Shown here: in pieces, positions 17,763 through 26,397 of the stretch | Numbering within the stretch: the stretch's first letter is position 1 | How the letters are laid out: each line of letters opens with the position of its first letter | Assembly: GCA_013285405.1 (NCBI GenBank) | Contig: CP053446.1 | Coordinates: forward strand, 1,897,985-1,961,984 | DNA from: Ignavibacteriota bacterium | GTDB lineage: Bacteria; Bacteroidota; Ignavibacteria; Ignavibacteriales; Ignavibacteriaceae | DNA: 64,000 nt | Direction of reading: 5' to 3' | Notes under the pieces: model-generated | Told to the model about the DNA's origin: nothing | What the model saw: only the letters and a program-made list of their open reading frames with translations | Database searches by the model: none | Translations under genes and position numbers: made by a program

Positions 17763-18593
17763 ATGAAAATATTCACACAGATTTTACTTTCAATTCTGAT
17801 GATCTCCAACCAGATCATTTTTGCAGGAACAACCGGACGACTGGCTGGTCGTGTAGTTGATGACACCGGAGAACCTCTTCCTTTTGTTAATGTTGTTATC
17901 ATGGGAACTACTCTTGGTGCGGCAACAGATATTGATGGATATTATTCTATCATCAACGTACCGCCGGGAACTTATGAAGTAAAAGCTTCGGCAATAGGTT
18001 ACAACAGTGTTACTTACCAGGATGTTAAAATTTCAATTGATCTGACAACCACAATTGATTTTCAACTTTCCGAAGCATCGGTTGAGTTAGGTGAAGAAGT
18101 AGTTGTAATTGCAACCAAGCCACTTGTAAAAATGGATCTGACAGCAAGCACTTCTATAGTTGGAGATGACGTTATTTCTCAATTACCGGTTGCTGAAATT
18201 CAGGATGTGCTTAAACTTCAGGCTGGCGTCGTTATTTCCGGAGGAAACATACATATCAGAGGTGGAAGATCTAACCAGGTCGCTTACCAGATTGATGGTG
18301 TGCCTGTCACTGATGTTTATGATGGAAGTAGTGTTATTAATGTAAACCAGAATTCAGTTCAGGAATTACAGGTGATCAGTGGTGCATTCAATGCTGAATA
18401 TGGTCAGGCACAATCTGGTGTTGTGAATCTTGTTACAAAAGATGGGAGTAATGACTTCAATGCTAATATTCAGATGTACAGCGGCGATTATGTTTCTGAT
18501 AAAACAGATGTTTTTACTAATGTGGATGATTTAAATCCCGTTGGTATAAGAAATATTGAAGGCAGTCTTAGTGGACCAATCCTTCCAGGATGA
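17763..18593 (+). CDS. TonB-dependent receptor, N-terminal part (carboxypeptidase-like domain and plug), frameshifted
   Basis: The N-terminal part of an outer-membrane TonB-dependent receptor. A signal peptide (MKIFTQILLSILMISNQIIF) leads into a carboxypeptidase-regulatory-like beta-sandwich (GRVVDDTGEPLPFVNVVI, DIDGYYSIINVPPGTYEV). The plug domain follows (EIQDVLKLQAGVV, IHIRGGRSNQVAYQIDGVPV, FNAEYGQAQSGVVNLVT). The frame stops at a TGA at 18591 directly after NIEGSLSGPILPG. The barrel continues in frame +1 from about 18589 (DELFFYLNGRYYYN). One extra base, or two missing ones, at about 18580-18590 explains this. It could be a true mutation or a sequence error. The start was chosen at the ATG with the RBS aggag. 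Confidence 0.85.
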   Translation: MKIFTQILLSILMISNQIIFAGTTGRLAGRVVDDTGEPLPFVNVVIMGTTLGAATDIDGYYSIINVPPGTYEVKASAIGYNSVTYQDVKISIDLTTTIDFQLSEASVELGEEVVVIATKPLVKMDLTASTSIVGDDVISQLPVAEIQDVLKLQAGVVISGGNIHIRGGRSNQVAYQIDGVPVTDVYDGSSVINVNQNSVQELQVISGAFNAEYGQAQSGVVNLVTKDGSNDFNANIQMYSGDYVSDKTDVFTNVDDLNPVGIRNIEGSLSGPILPG

Positions 18594-20556
18594 ACTCTTC
18601 TTTTATCTTAATGGAAGATATTATTATAACACCGGCTATCTGTATGGTCAAAGAGTATATTTAATAAGTGACCGGGCATTTGAAAATCCTATTACTCAGC
18701 AATTTGAAGTTCAGTCTAATGGTGATGGTGAATTTGTTTCAATGAACGAAAGTGAAACGATTTACGGTCAGGGAAAATTAACGTACCGGCTTTTTGAAGG
18801 AGTTAAACTAAGTTACAATTATCTGCTCGAACATCGGGATTATCAGGATTATGATCACTTCAATAAGCTCACACCAGATAATAATCTCTTGCGATTTAAT
18901 AAATCTTATACAAATATTTTTACTATTAATCATGCTGTGGAATCGAACAGCTTTTACACTTTGAATTTGAGTTATGCCTTCAGAGATTACAGACAGTATT
19001 TGTTTGAAGAAATTTACACCGGTAATTCTGCCAAACCTACAAACTATGAAGATAATTCTACCGTTGTAACACCCCCATACAGCTTTGGAGTCGGAGGTAC
19101 GAATAATAATCGTTTCGTAAGAAATACGGGGACGTACGGAGCTAAGTTGGATTGGACAACACAGCTTAATCAGGAAATTAATTTACAGTTTGGCGGAGAT
19201 TACCGAAGAAATCAAATTTACCTTGAGAATATAAATCTTGTTCCGATGCTTGATGTAAACGGTCAGAAAGTCAATCCATATAATGTTGAAATTCCTGCAA
19301 TCGCATCAACTGATTATGATACCTACGATCATAAACCAGACGAAATTTCCGGTTATGTACAATCGAAATTCGAAGCATTTAACCTGATTTTCAATCTCGG
19401 ATTAAGAGTTGACTACTTCCAGCCGGATGGGGTTATTTTGAATGACCCAACCGATCCGAATATTTACAATCCGCTGAAACCAAATAACAGATTCAATGAT
19501 GCAAATGGAAACGGAGTTCAGGATCCTGGTGAAGCAACAAAAACTTTGGCAGAGAGAGAAAGTTATTGGTATAGTGATGCTTCTGCCAAAACTCAGGTCA
19601 GTCCGCGTGTTGGTTTAGCTTTTCCGATTTCAGCAAATGGTGTAGTTCATTTTTCATACGGACATTTCTTACAGCTTCCGCGTTATGAATACCTTTATCA
19701 GAATCCAAGATTCAAGCTCGGCGTAAACTCGGGTAATGCTGGTTTGTTTGGCAATACTGACCTTGAACCGCAGCAGACCGTTAAAGGTGAAATCGGATTG
19801 CAGCAGCAGATAGGTGATGACATGTCAGTTGATGCAACTGTTTTCTTTGAAGATTTCCGTGATCTCACCGGAACTCAGACGCAGGATGTGGTTGTATTTG
19901 GCGGTGCACAGACTTATAGTCAATATATAAATTCAGATTTTGGATATGCGAGAGGATTTGTCGTAAAGTTTACAAAAAGATTTACAGGTGGTTTTGCTGC
20001 GTACTTAGATTATACATTCTCAGATACAAAAGGAAATGCTTCTGATCCGGCTGATTCAAGAAATGCTGCGCTTGGTGGTGCATTACCTGAAACATTCATT
20101 GCACCGCTTAACTGGGACCAGACGCACACACTTAATGTTTCTTTGGCATATTCAAAATCAAATGATTGGGGATTTTCTCTGATAGGTAATTTCTTTTCAG
20201 GTCAGCCGTACACACCTTCGGTTAATAAAAATACAAGAGTTACACAAAATGCTTTCCCGAGAAACAGCTCTGATAAACCTACAATCGTAAATGTTGATTT
20301 AAGAGTTTATAAAGATTTCGAAATTACAACAGGGACTCTATTATCCGTTTTCCTGAGAGTATTTAACTTGTTAGACTTTGACAACCCGGTTAATATTTAT
20401 ACAGACACAGGTGATCCATTCTTTACATTTGCAAAACTTGAAGCTGAAAAAATTAATCCAGTTATGTATAATAATACACTTGATGAACTTTACACTAATC
20501 CCACTTACTTCTCCGAGCCGAGAAGAGTTGAACTCGGATTAGGTTTAAACTTTTAA
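18556..20556 (+). CDS. TonB-dependent receptor, C-terminal beta-barrel part (after frameshift)
   Basis: The beta-barrel half of the receptor interrupted at about 18590. Real similarity to the upstream part resumes at about base 18589 (DELFFYLNGRYYYN); the TTG at 18556 is only the first possible start of the open frame and is not a likely native start. Alternating aromatic strands, a Ca-type loop (FNDANGNGVQDPGE) and the final strand RRVELGLGLNF mark an outer-membrane barrel with a terminal Phe. Together the two parts give a receptor of about 930 residues, normal for the family. The ligand is unknown. It heads an operon with a very large secreted protein and a PorV-like protein. Confidence 0.85.
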   Translation: MKAVLVDQSFQDELFFYLNGRYYYNTGYLYGQRVYLISDRAFENPITQQFEVQSNGDGEFVSMNESETIYGQGKLTYRLFEGVKLSYNYLLEHRDYQDYDHFNKLTPDNNLLRFNKSYTNIFTINHAVESNSFYTLNLSYAFRDYRQYLFEEIYTGNSAKPTNYEDNSTVVTPPYSFGVGGTNNNRFVRNTGTYGAKLDWTTQLNQEINLQFGGDYRRNQIYLENINLVPMLDVNGQKVNPYNVEIPAIASTDYDTYDHKPDEISGYVQSKFEAFNLIFNLGLRVDYFQPDGVILNDPTDPNIYNPLKPNNRFNDANGNGVQDPGEATKTLAERESYWYSDASAKTQVSPRVGLAFPISANGVVHFSYGHFLQLPRYEYLYQNPRFKLGVNSGNAGLFGNTDLEPQQTVKGEIGLQQQIGDDMSVDATVFFEDFRDLTGTQTQDVVVFGGAQTYSQYINSDFGYARGFVVKFTKRFTGGFAAYLDYTFSDTKGNASDPADSRNAALGGALPETFIAPLNWDQTHTLNVSLAYSKSNDWGFSLIGNFFSGQPYTPSVNKNTRVTQNAFPRNSSDKPTIVNVDLRVYKDFEITTGTLLSVFLRVFNLLDFDNPVNIYTDTGDPFFTFAKLEAEKINPVMYNNTLDELYTNPTYFSEPRRVELGLGLNF

Positions 20557-20574
20557 TTTTTAGTGAAGGTAATT

Positions 20575-23500
20575 ATGAAGAAAATATTTTTAATAGTATT
20601 CCTCCTTTCCGGAAGCAGTATTATCGCGCAGCGAACCAGCGATCCGGCATTGCTTACAATTGGTTACCATACAGGAAACAGAGCCGCAATAACTTTTTAT
20701 AATGATGGTCAGATTGCTGGTGTGAACACAGGAATTGATATAAGAGGTGAATGGCCCCTCGGTTCGGGTGAAAACTACATTGGCGATTGCATACCATTGA
20801 TCGGTGTAGAATTCATTAATACACTTAATGATACGCTTCAGTCTGTTGTGATTTCGCGTGGTCCGAGAAAAGGTCAGTTTGATGAAAAAAGCCCGAGCGG
20901 TTATTTCTGGGGCTGGAATCCTGTTCCCGGTTTCAGAAATCCAAATGTAAAAGGTGTTGCGATGAGTCACCTTCCTGAAACTTGGCCAATTGAAGGTTGG
21001 AATGATCCGATTGCAAGAAACTGGAAAGATGCAAACGGAACCACACAATGGTTTGGATATTTTGGACGTGGTATTCAAAACGCTGATCAGGAATCTTTCT
21101 TTGAAGCCGATGATGATTGGGATGATGAATTCAATGCAAATTTTAAACCTGATTCAACTAATTTATCAAGATATGGAATGGCTTTGCGAATGAGACAGAG
21201 AGGTTTTCAATGGTCAAGCTTCCTTGCTGAAGATGCTATATTCTGGTTATATGAAATTAATAATGATGGGACGACACTTTATAAGAAAGCAAATTTCGGA
21301 ACGATAGTTGGAACTCTTGCTGGTGGTGATGGTGACAGCCAGGATGATCTTGGATTTTTTGACATCAACGATTGGATAACTTATTCCTGGGATAGTGATG
21401 GAATTGGTAACCGCGGACAAAAAGTTGGATATGTTGGCTATGCATTTCTGGAATCTCCGGGGAATCCTTTCGATGGAATTGATAACGACAATGATTCCAA
21501 ATCTAATTCACCAAAATTTACTTCGTCAGATTTTAATGCTGTAATTTATAGTGCAGGTAATCAGGTAGTACTTATTACTGATACAGTGGATGCGCAGGGA
21601 TTAAGAATTTATAAAAGAACGCTTCACACAGTTAAAGCTACTACTGATACAGTTTATTCACTCGGAGTCAGATTTATTATTGAACCGGGCGTTACTCAGT
21701 TCAGAGAAGGTAATGCAACTTTAACTTTAGTAAATGGACAAGAAATTTTTATTCCTCATCCTTCAGCTAACGATGCAATTGACAACGATCTTGATGGTTT
21801 AGTGGATGAAAACCAGGCTACTCACTATGAAACCAGAGTTAGGCGGGGATTAACAGGTTTGTCATATAAAAATTTTGTTACCGGCGCCGGAGTGAATGAT
21901 CTTTTAATCGATGAAAGAAGAGATAATGATATTGATGAAGATGGTGACTGGGATCCGGGATTTGATGATCTCGGTGAGGATGGGTTGGGACCGGAAGACG
22001 ATAATTATCCGGGACCTGATTTTGGGGAAGGTGATGGAATCCCAACACAGGGTGAGCCCAATTTTGGAAAAACCGATCCTGATGAATCCGATCAGATTGG
22101 TCTTACAGGCTTTAACTTCTTTGAATTGCAGAGTGCCCCTGATTTAAGTATTGATTCATCTCTTTGGAGAAGAATGACACCTGGAAGATTTGATGTTGTT
22201 CCCGCAACTCCACAGGATGGTGATTTTATTTACAGCTCAGGATTTTTCCCCCTCTTCCCAAAAACATCAGAAAGATTTTCTGTATCACTGCTCTTTGGAG
22301 AAGATTATGCTGATATTGTAAAAAATAAAAAAATAGTGCAGCAAATTTATAATGCTGGATATGCCTTCCCTCAGGCACCAAAGAAACCGAAGATAAATAT
22401 CACGCATAATGATGGTAAGGTTGTAATTTATTGGGATGGGGAAGAGACAGAAAATTCTCGTGACTTTGTAACCAAGCAGCAGGATTTTGAGGGTTATAAA
22501 ATTTACCGGGCAACTGACGCAAACTTCAGGGATGCACGAACCATAACAAATGCTCTCGGTGTTTTAACATTTGATAAGCCCATTGCACAGTACGATCTGG
22601 CAAATCAATACAATGGATTCTTTATTCCGAGTGCTGAGTTGCTGGAAGCTTTTGGTGGAATTACATATTATTTCGGAGAAGGTAATGGCATAGTTAATCG
22701 TTTTGTTGACTCGACAGTTACTCCGGGTATTACTTACTATTATGCAGTCTGTGCATTTGACCACGGAGATGGTACCCCTGATATTTTCCCGGAAGAAAAT
22801 TCTAAATTTATTTTCCGTTCCAATACTGGTGAAGTCATTCTTGATGATAACACCGCATTCATAACACCGGGCAGAAGACCAGCAGGATATTCGAATGCAT
22901 TTCTTGATGATCTGGATAAATCTGATCCTTTCTTCGGAACCGGTTATGCCGCAGTGGAAATAATTGATGAAGCAAAAATAAAAGATGGATTCAATTATCA
23001 GATCGTATTTCAAGATACAGGACTTACGGATTTAACATCTAACTGGACTTTGCTTGATTTGCAAACACCGGATACTGTTTTTGTTCCAATTGCAAATCAA
23101 ACTTATATAGTTAATCCAAACGATTCAATTCCACTGCCTGCCGGTACTGATACGATAATTGTGAACGGTTCCAAAGTTAGCGTTGTTGGTCAATCTTATT
23201 ACACTGCTGTGTACGATGCTCTCATTCTCCAATCCGATTCATTTTATGGTGAAACTCCGGTCAGGCACGGATTCAGGGTTCAACTGTACAACGATAATAT
23301 TGCGGTTGATACATCGTATGCTTCAAACATTCCATCTGATCCACCACCAACTTTTGAAGTATTGCGGTTTGTTGCTAATAACCCAAACTACAATGGTTAT
23401 GCAACACCAAATGATTATGTAATTGAGTTTTATGATTCTATAATTGATACTTCAGTTGTGGATACTGTCGGAGTTGGAGCAGGAAATATAGTTCCTGCGA

Positions 23501-24102
23501 GACCAATAAACTTTAAGGTTAAAAATCTTACGAAAGATCAGTATGTAGATGCCGTGTATTTGAGGGTTGGTAATTTAAGTTATACGTACAGCATCTGGTT
23601 TAAGGAATTTGTGCAGGGTCAATATGTAAGGACGTGGCGTGTAAATATAAGATACAGATCATTAAGTGAACTGGAAACAGCAGGAACATTTAACATTCTT
23701 ACATTCAAACCGTTCAACCAGAACGATAGTTTCTTTTTCACCATGACCGGAGCCAAAATTGATAATGAACTTGCAAAAGATCAACTTGATAAAATAAAAG
23801 TAGTTCCTAATCCGTATATCGTTACTCATGCCGGTGAGCAAAGGCTACTCAGTACACAAACAAGCGGAAGAGGCGAACGCGAAATTCGATTTACCTATGT
23901 TCCGCCGGGATCAAAAATATCAATCTTTACTGTAAGAGGTGAACTAATAAGGACACTTTATTCAGAAGGTCTCTATGTTGGTGATGTTTACTGGAATTTA
24001 AGAACTGAAGAAAATATTGATGTAGCCTTCGGTGTTTATGTATTTGTTGTTGATGCACCCGGCATCGGTACTAAGATCGGCAAATTTGCCTTAATTAAAT
24101 AA
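20575..24102 (+). CDS. Large secreted protein with Ca-binding loops and sorting-domain-like C-terminus
   Basis: A 1175-residue exported protein without a recognisable catalytic domain. The signal peptide is MKKIFLIVFLLSGSSIIAQ. Thrombospondin-type-3-like acidic loops occur around residues 300-510 (DGIDNDNDSKSN, DNDLDGLVDENQ, DIDEDGDWDPGFDDLGEDG). A fibronectin-III-like segment follows at about 605-740 (VVIYWDGEETENSRD, YKIYRATD). The last 100 residues (VVPNPYIV, then KISIFTVRGELIRTL and KIGKFALIK) resemble a FlgD-like/T9SS C-terminal domain. The ATG at 20575 has the RBS gaagg; the GTG four codons earlier is less likely. It lies between the TonB receptor and the PorV-like gene, suggesting T9SS-dependent export and a surface complex with them. 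Confidence 0.78.
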   Translation: MKKIFLIVFLLSGSSIIAQRTSDPALLTIGYHTGNRAAITFYNDGQIAGVNTGIDIRGEWPLGSGENYIGDCIPLIGVEFINTLNDTLQSVVISRGPRKGQFDEKSPSGYFWGWNPVPGFRNPNVKGVAMSHLPETWPIEGWNDPIARNWKDANGTTQWFGYFGRGIQNADQESFFEADDDWDDEFNANFKPDSTNLSRYGMALRMRQRGFQWSSFLAEDAIFWLYEINNDGTTLYKKANFGTIVGTLAGGDGDSQDDLGFFDINDWITYSWDSDGIGNRGQKVGYVGYAFLESPGNPFDGIDNDNDSKSNSPKFTSSDFNAVIYSAGNQVVLITDTVDAQGLRIYKRTLHTVKATTDTVYSLGVRFIIEPGVTQFREGNATLTLVNGQEIFIPHPSANDAIDNDLDGLVDENQATHYETRVRRGLTGLSYKNFVTGAGVNDLLIDERRDNDIDEDGDWDPGFDDLGEDGLGPEDDNYPGPDFGEGDGIPTQGEPNFGKTDPDESDQIGLTGFNFFELQSAPDLSIDSSLWRRMTPGRFDVVPATPQDGDFIYSSGFFPLFPKTSERFSVSLLFGEDYADIVKNKKIVQQIYNAGYAFPQAPKKPKINITHNDGKVVIYWDGEETENSRDFVTKQQDFEGYKIYRATDANFRDARTITNALGVLTFDKPIAQYDLANQYNGFFIPSAELLEAFGGITYYFGEGNGIVNRFVDSTVTPGITYYYAVCAFDHGDGTPDIFPEENSKFIFRSNTGEVILDDNTAFITPGRRPAGYSNAFLDDLDKSDPFFGTGYAAVEIIDEAKIKDGFNYQIVFQDTGLTDLTSNWTLLDLQTPDTVFVPIANQTYIVNPNDSIPLPAGTDTIIVNGSKVSVVGQSYYTAVYDALILQSDSFYGETPVRHGFRVQLYNDNIAVDTSYASNIPSDPPPTFEVLRFVANNPNYNGYATPNDYVIEFYDSIIDTSVVDTVGVGAGNIVPARPINFKVKNLTKDQYVDAVYLRVGNLSYTYSIWFKEFVQGQYVRTWRVNIRYRSLSELETAGTFNILTFKPFNQNDSFFFTMTGAKIDNELAKDQLDKIKVVPNPYIVTHAGEQRLLSTQTSGRGEREIRFTYVPPGSKISIFTVRGELIRTLYSEGLYVGDVYWNLRTEENIDVAFGVYVFVVDAPGIGTKIGKFALIK

Positions 24103-24116
24103 TGGAGAATAAAATT

Positions 24117-25121
24117 ATGAAAAAGTTTATAATAATATTTATTTTTCTCACTGCTGCATCTGCATTTGGTCAATCAAAAATAGGATCAACTGCAGCTCCA
24201 TTTTTGAATATAGGTGTTGGTCCACGTGCAATTTCGATGGGTGGAGCTTTTACTGCTACTGCAAATGACATCAGTGCTTTGTATTGGAATCCAGCTGGTG
24301 CTTCACGAAGCAGCACGAATGAAGCAATCTTCGCTCATTCAACCTGGTTTGCCGATATTAATTATGAATGGGCTGCGGCTATGGTAAAACTCGGAGATGC
24401 TGGAACAGTTGGATTAAACCTGACTTATCTTAATTATGGTGAAATGGAAATTACAACACTTGCCGAACAGGATGGCACAGGACAAATGTTCTCAGCTAAT
24501 GATCTTTCACTTGGATTGACTTACGCATATAATCTTACAGACAGATTCTCACTCGGTGGAACTGTGAAATATGTTCAACAAAAAATATGGAACAGCTCAG
24601 CCAGTGCATTCGCAGTTGATTTAGGTGTATTGTTCTTATCCGATATTTATGGATTAAGAATCGCTGCAACCATTACAAACTTTGGAACCGGTATGAGGAT
24701 GGATGGACAGGATCTGCTTGTTCAACATGATATCGATCCTAACAACTATGGCAACAACGATCAAATACTCGCCTCTCTGAGAACAGATGAATTCCCGCTA
24801 CCATTGACTTTCAGGATCGGTCTGGCGATGGATGTAGTAAATATTGAACAACATCGGCTTACACTTGCAGTCGATGCATTGCACCCGAATGACAATGATG
24901 AATCAATAAATATTGGTGGTGAATATATGTTCAATAACCTTATTGCATTCAGATTAGGTTATAAGTCACTATTTCTTTCTAACTCCGAAGAAGGGTTTAC
25001 GGCAGGTGTAGGATTGAATTATGATTTCGCGAGTGACTTCGGTGTAAGAGTAGATTATGCTTATCAGGATTTTGGTGTACTTGACTATACACAGCATTTT
25101 TCTTTAGGGGTTAAATTTTGA
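24117..25121 (+). CDS. PorV/PorQ-family outer-membrane protein
   Basis: A 334-residue outer-membrane beta-barrel. The signal peptide (FIIIFIFLTAASAFGQ) is followed by the family hallmark GSTAAPFLNIGVGPRAISMGGAF and DISALYWNPAGA, as in FadL-like PorV. In the type IX system PorV carries cargo from the translocon to the attachment complex. The protein ends in a strand with terminal Phe (HFSLGVKF). The start at 24117 is chosen for its RBS (ggag at 24104-24107); the ATG at 24102 overlaps the previous stop. Its position directly after a large T9SS-like cargo gene suggests it serves that cargo (inference). Confidence 0.87.
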   Translation: MKKFIIIFIFLTAASAFGQSKIGSTAAPFLNIGVGPRAISMGGAFTATANDISALYWNPAGASRSSTNEAIFAHSTWFADINYEWAAAMVKLGDAGTVGLNLTYLNYGEMEITTLAEQDGTGQMFSANDLSLGLTYAYNLTDRFSLGGTVKYVQQKIWNSSASAFAVDLGVLFLSDIYGLRIAATITNFGTGMRMDGQDLLVQHDIDPNNYGNNDQILASLRTDEFPLPLTFRIGLAMDVVNIEQHRLTLAVDALHPNDNDESINIGGEYMFNNLIAFRLGYKSLFLSNSEEGFTAGVGLNYDFASDFGVRVDYAYQDFGVLDYTQHFSLGVKF

Positions 25122-25218
25122 CCATTTAATTGAATAATTTTTTGTTGAAAAATTTTCTATATTTAAAAACGAGACTCTAAATAATTGCAACTTTTCACAA
25201 TAAAAAAAGGATAATAAT

Positions 25219-26346
25219 ATGAAAAAATTGCTCTACATGTCATTTTTGCTCTTGTTAACGGGCTTAACATTTGCCCAGCCCAAGAACATTCTCGTTAACT
25301 GGGAATGTAATATGGAAATTGAAATTCTCTCTGGCAGATTTAATACTTCAGATACTGTTGCAGCAAGAGGTAATTTCAATGGATGGGGTCGTCATGACCT
25401 TGTTGCCAGTACGCTGGATCCGAACCTTTACGTAAGCGAAGTACCTGATACAGTGTTTGATGCAGAAGTAGGTGACACGATTATTACCGGGTATAAGTTT
25501 TTCTACACACCAAGCAACTGGGAAGGTGGATCTGATAGAAGATATATCCTGACTCAGGACGATTACAATAATGGTTCAGCAGTAATCTCACGTGCTTTTA
25601 ATGATGGAACATTACAAACTGTTACAAATCAACCAACGGATGTTACATTTACCGTTGATTGTAATAATGCCGTATCAGCTATCAATGGTCAGCCATTCCC
25701 TGCTATTAATACAGTTCATATGGCTGGTGGTACTCCTCCTTTACAATGGCCTGATTTAGGTTGGCCGGATGCACAGATTGATAGAATGATTCCAATGTAC
25801 GATGATGGTACTCACGGTGATCTTACAGCAAGCGATAAAATTTTTACTGCGGTTGTTACATTCCCGGCTTACACTATATTCGAAATTCAGTACAAATATG
25901 GTATAAACTATGGTGACGCAGTTAACAATGGCGGTGGCAATGACAACGAAAATGCGATTGGCGCTAACCACGTTATTGATTTATTTGCTTTAGCTTGGGC
26001 TGTCCAAGTTGATAATGTGTTTGGAACTATGGGGAATCATACATTCACAACTGATGTAAAGGATCCTTCAGGTTCAACCCCGATTGCTTATTCTCTTGAT
26101 CAGAATTTCCCGAATCCGTTCAATCCATCAACGAAAATTACTTACAGCATTCCTGCTGAGGGATTTGTTTCACTTGATGTTTACAATTCAATCGGACAGA
26201 AAGTTGCTTCATTAGTAAATGAATCAAAGACGGCTGGAACTTACACAGTTAACTTTGATGCTTCTGATCTCACAAGTGGAATTTATTTCTACAAGATTAG
26301 TTCCGGCAGCTTCACCGAAACAAAGAAGATGATTTTATTGAAGTAA
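25219..26346 (+). CDS. Secreted protein with starch-binding-like module and T9SS type A sorting domain
   Basis: A 375-residue exported protein. The signal peptide is MKKLLYMSFLLLLTGLTFAQ. Residues about 30-125 contain ARGNFNGWGRHDLVAS and a repeated-strand pattern like a CBM20/CBM48 glycan-binding sandwich. Residues about 150-250 form a second E-set-like module with DDGTHGDLTASDKIF, a pattern seen in Choice-of-anchor type repeats. The C-terminal sorting domain is QNFPNPFNPSTKITYS to TETKKMILLK. No catalytic residues are recognisable, so it may bind polysaccharide at the surface. It has its own 97-nt upstream gap and a strong terminator. Confidence 0.8.
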   Translation: MKKLLYMSFLLLLTGLTFAQPKNILVNWECNMEIEILSGRFNTSDTVAARGNFNGWGRHDLVASTLDPNLYVSEVPDTVFDAEVGDTIITGYKFFYTPSNWEGGSDRRYILTQDDYNNGSAVISRAFNDGTLQTVTNQPTDVTFTVDCNNAVSAINGQPFPAINTVHMAGGTPPLQWPDLGWPDAQIDRMIPMYDDGTHGDLTASDKIFTAVVTFPAYTIFEIQYKYGINYGDAVNNGGGNDNENAIGANHVIDLFALAWAVQVDNVFGTMGNHTFTTDVKDPSGSTPIAYSLDQNFPNPFNPSTKITYSIPAEGFVSLDVYNSIGQKVASLVNESKTAGTYTVNFDASDLTSGIYFYKISSGSFTETKKMILLK

Positions 26347-26371
26347 TCCACGGATTGTTTCAATAAAAGTT

Positions 26372-26396
26372 AAGCCCCGTTCTGCGGGGCTTTTTT
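26372..26396 (+). terminator. Rho-independent terminator between convergent genes
   Basis: A GC-rich 7-8 bp stem (AAGCCCCG / CGGGGCTT) with loop TTCTG is followed by six Ts. It sits between the sorting-domain protein and the convergent SGNH gene. Confidence 0.92.
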
Positions 26397-26397
26397 A

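Noticed and set aside
18570-18600. Programmed ribosomal frameshift in the TonB receptor
   Set aside because: No slippery heptamer or obvious downstream pseudoknot was seen, so mutation or sequence error is more likely.
20590-21078. A 162-codon minus-strand frame
   Set aside because: Shadow of the large secreted protein; Cys/Ile-rich composition without any domain.
22564-23013. A 149-codon minus-strand frame
   Set aside because: Also a shadow of the large secreted protein, with very high Cys/Ile content.
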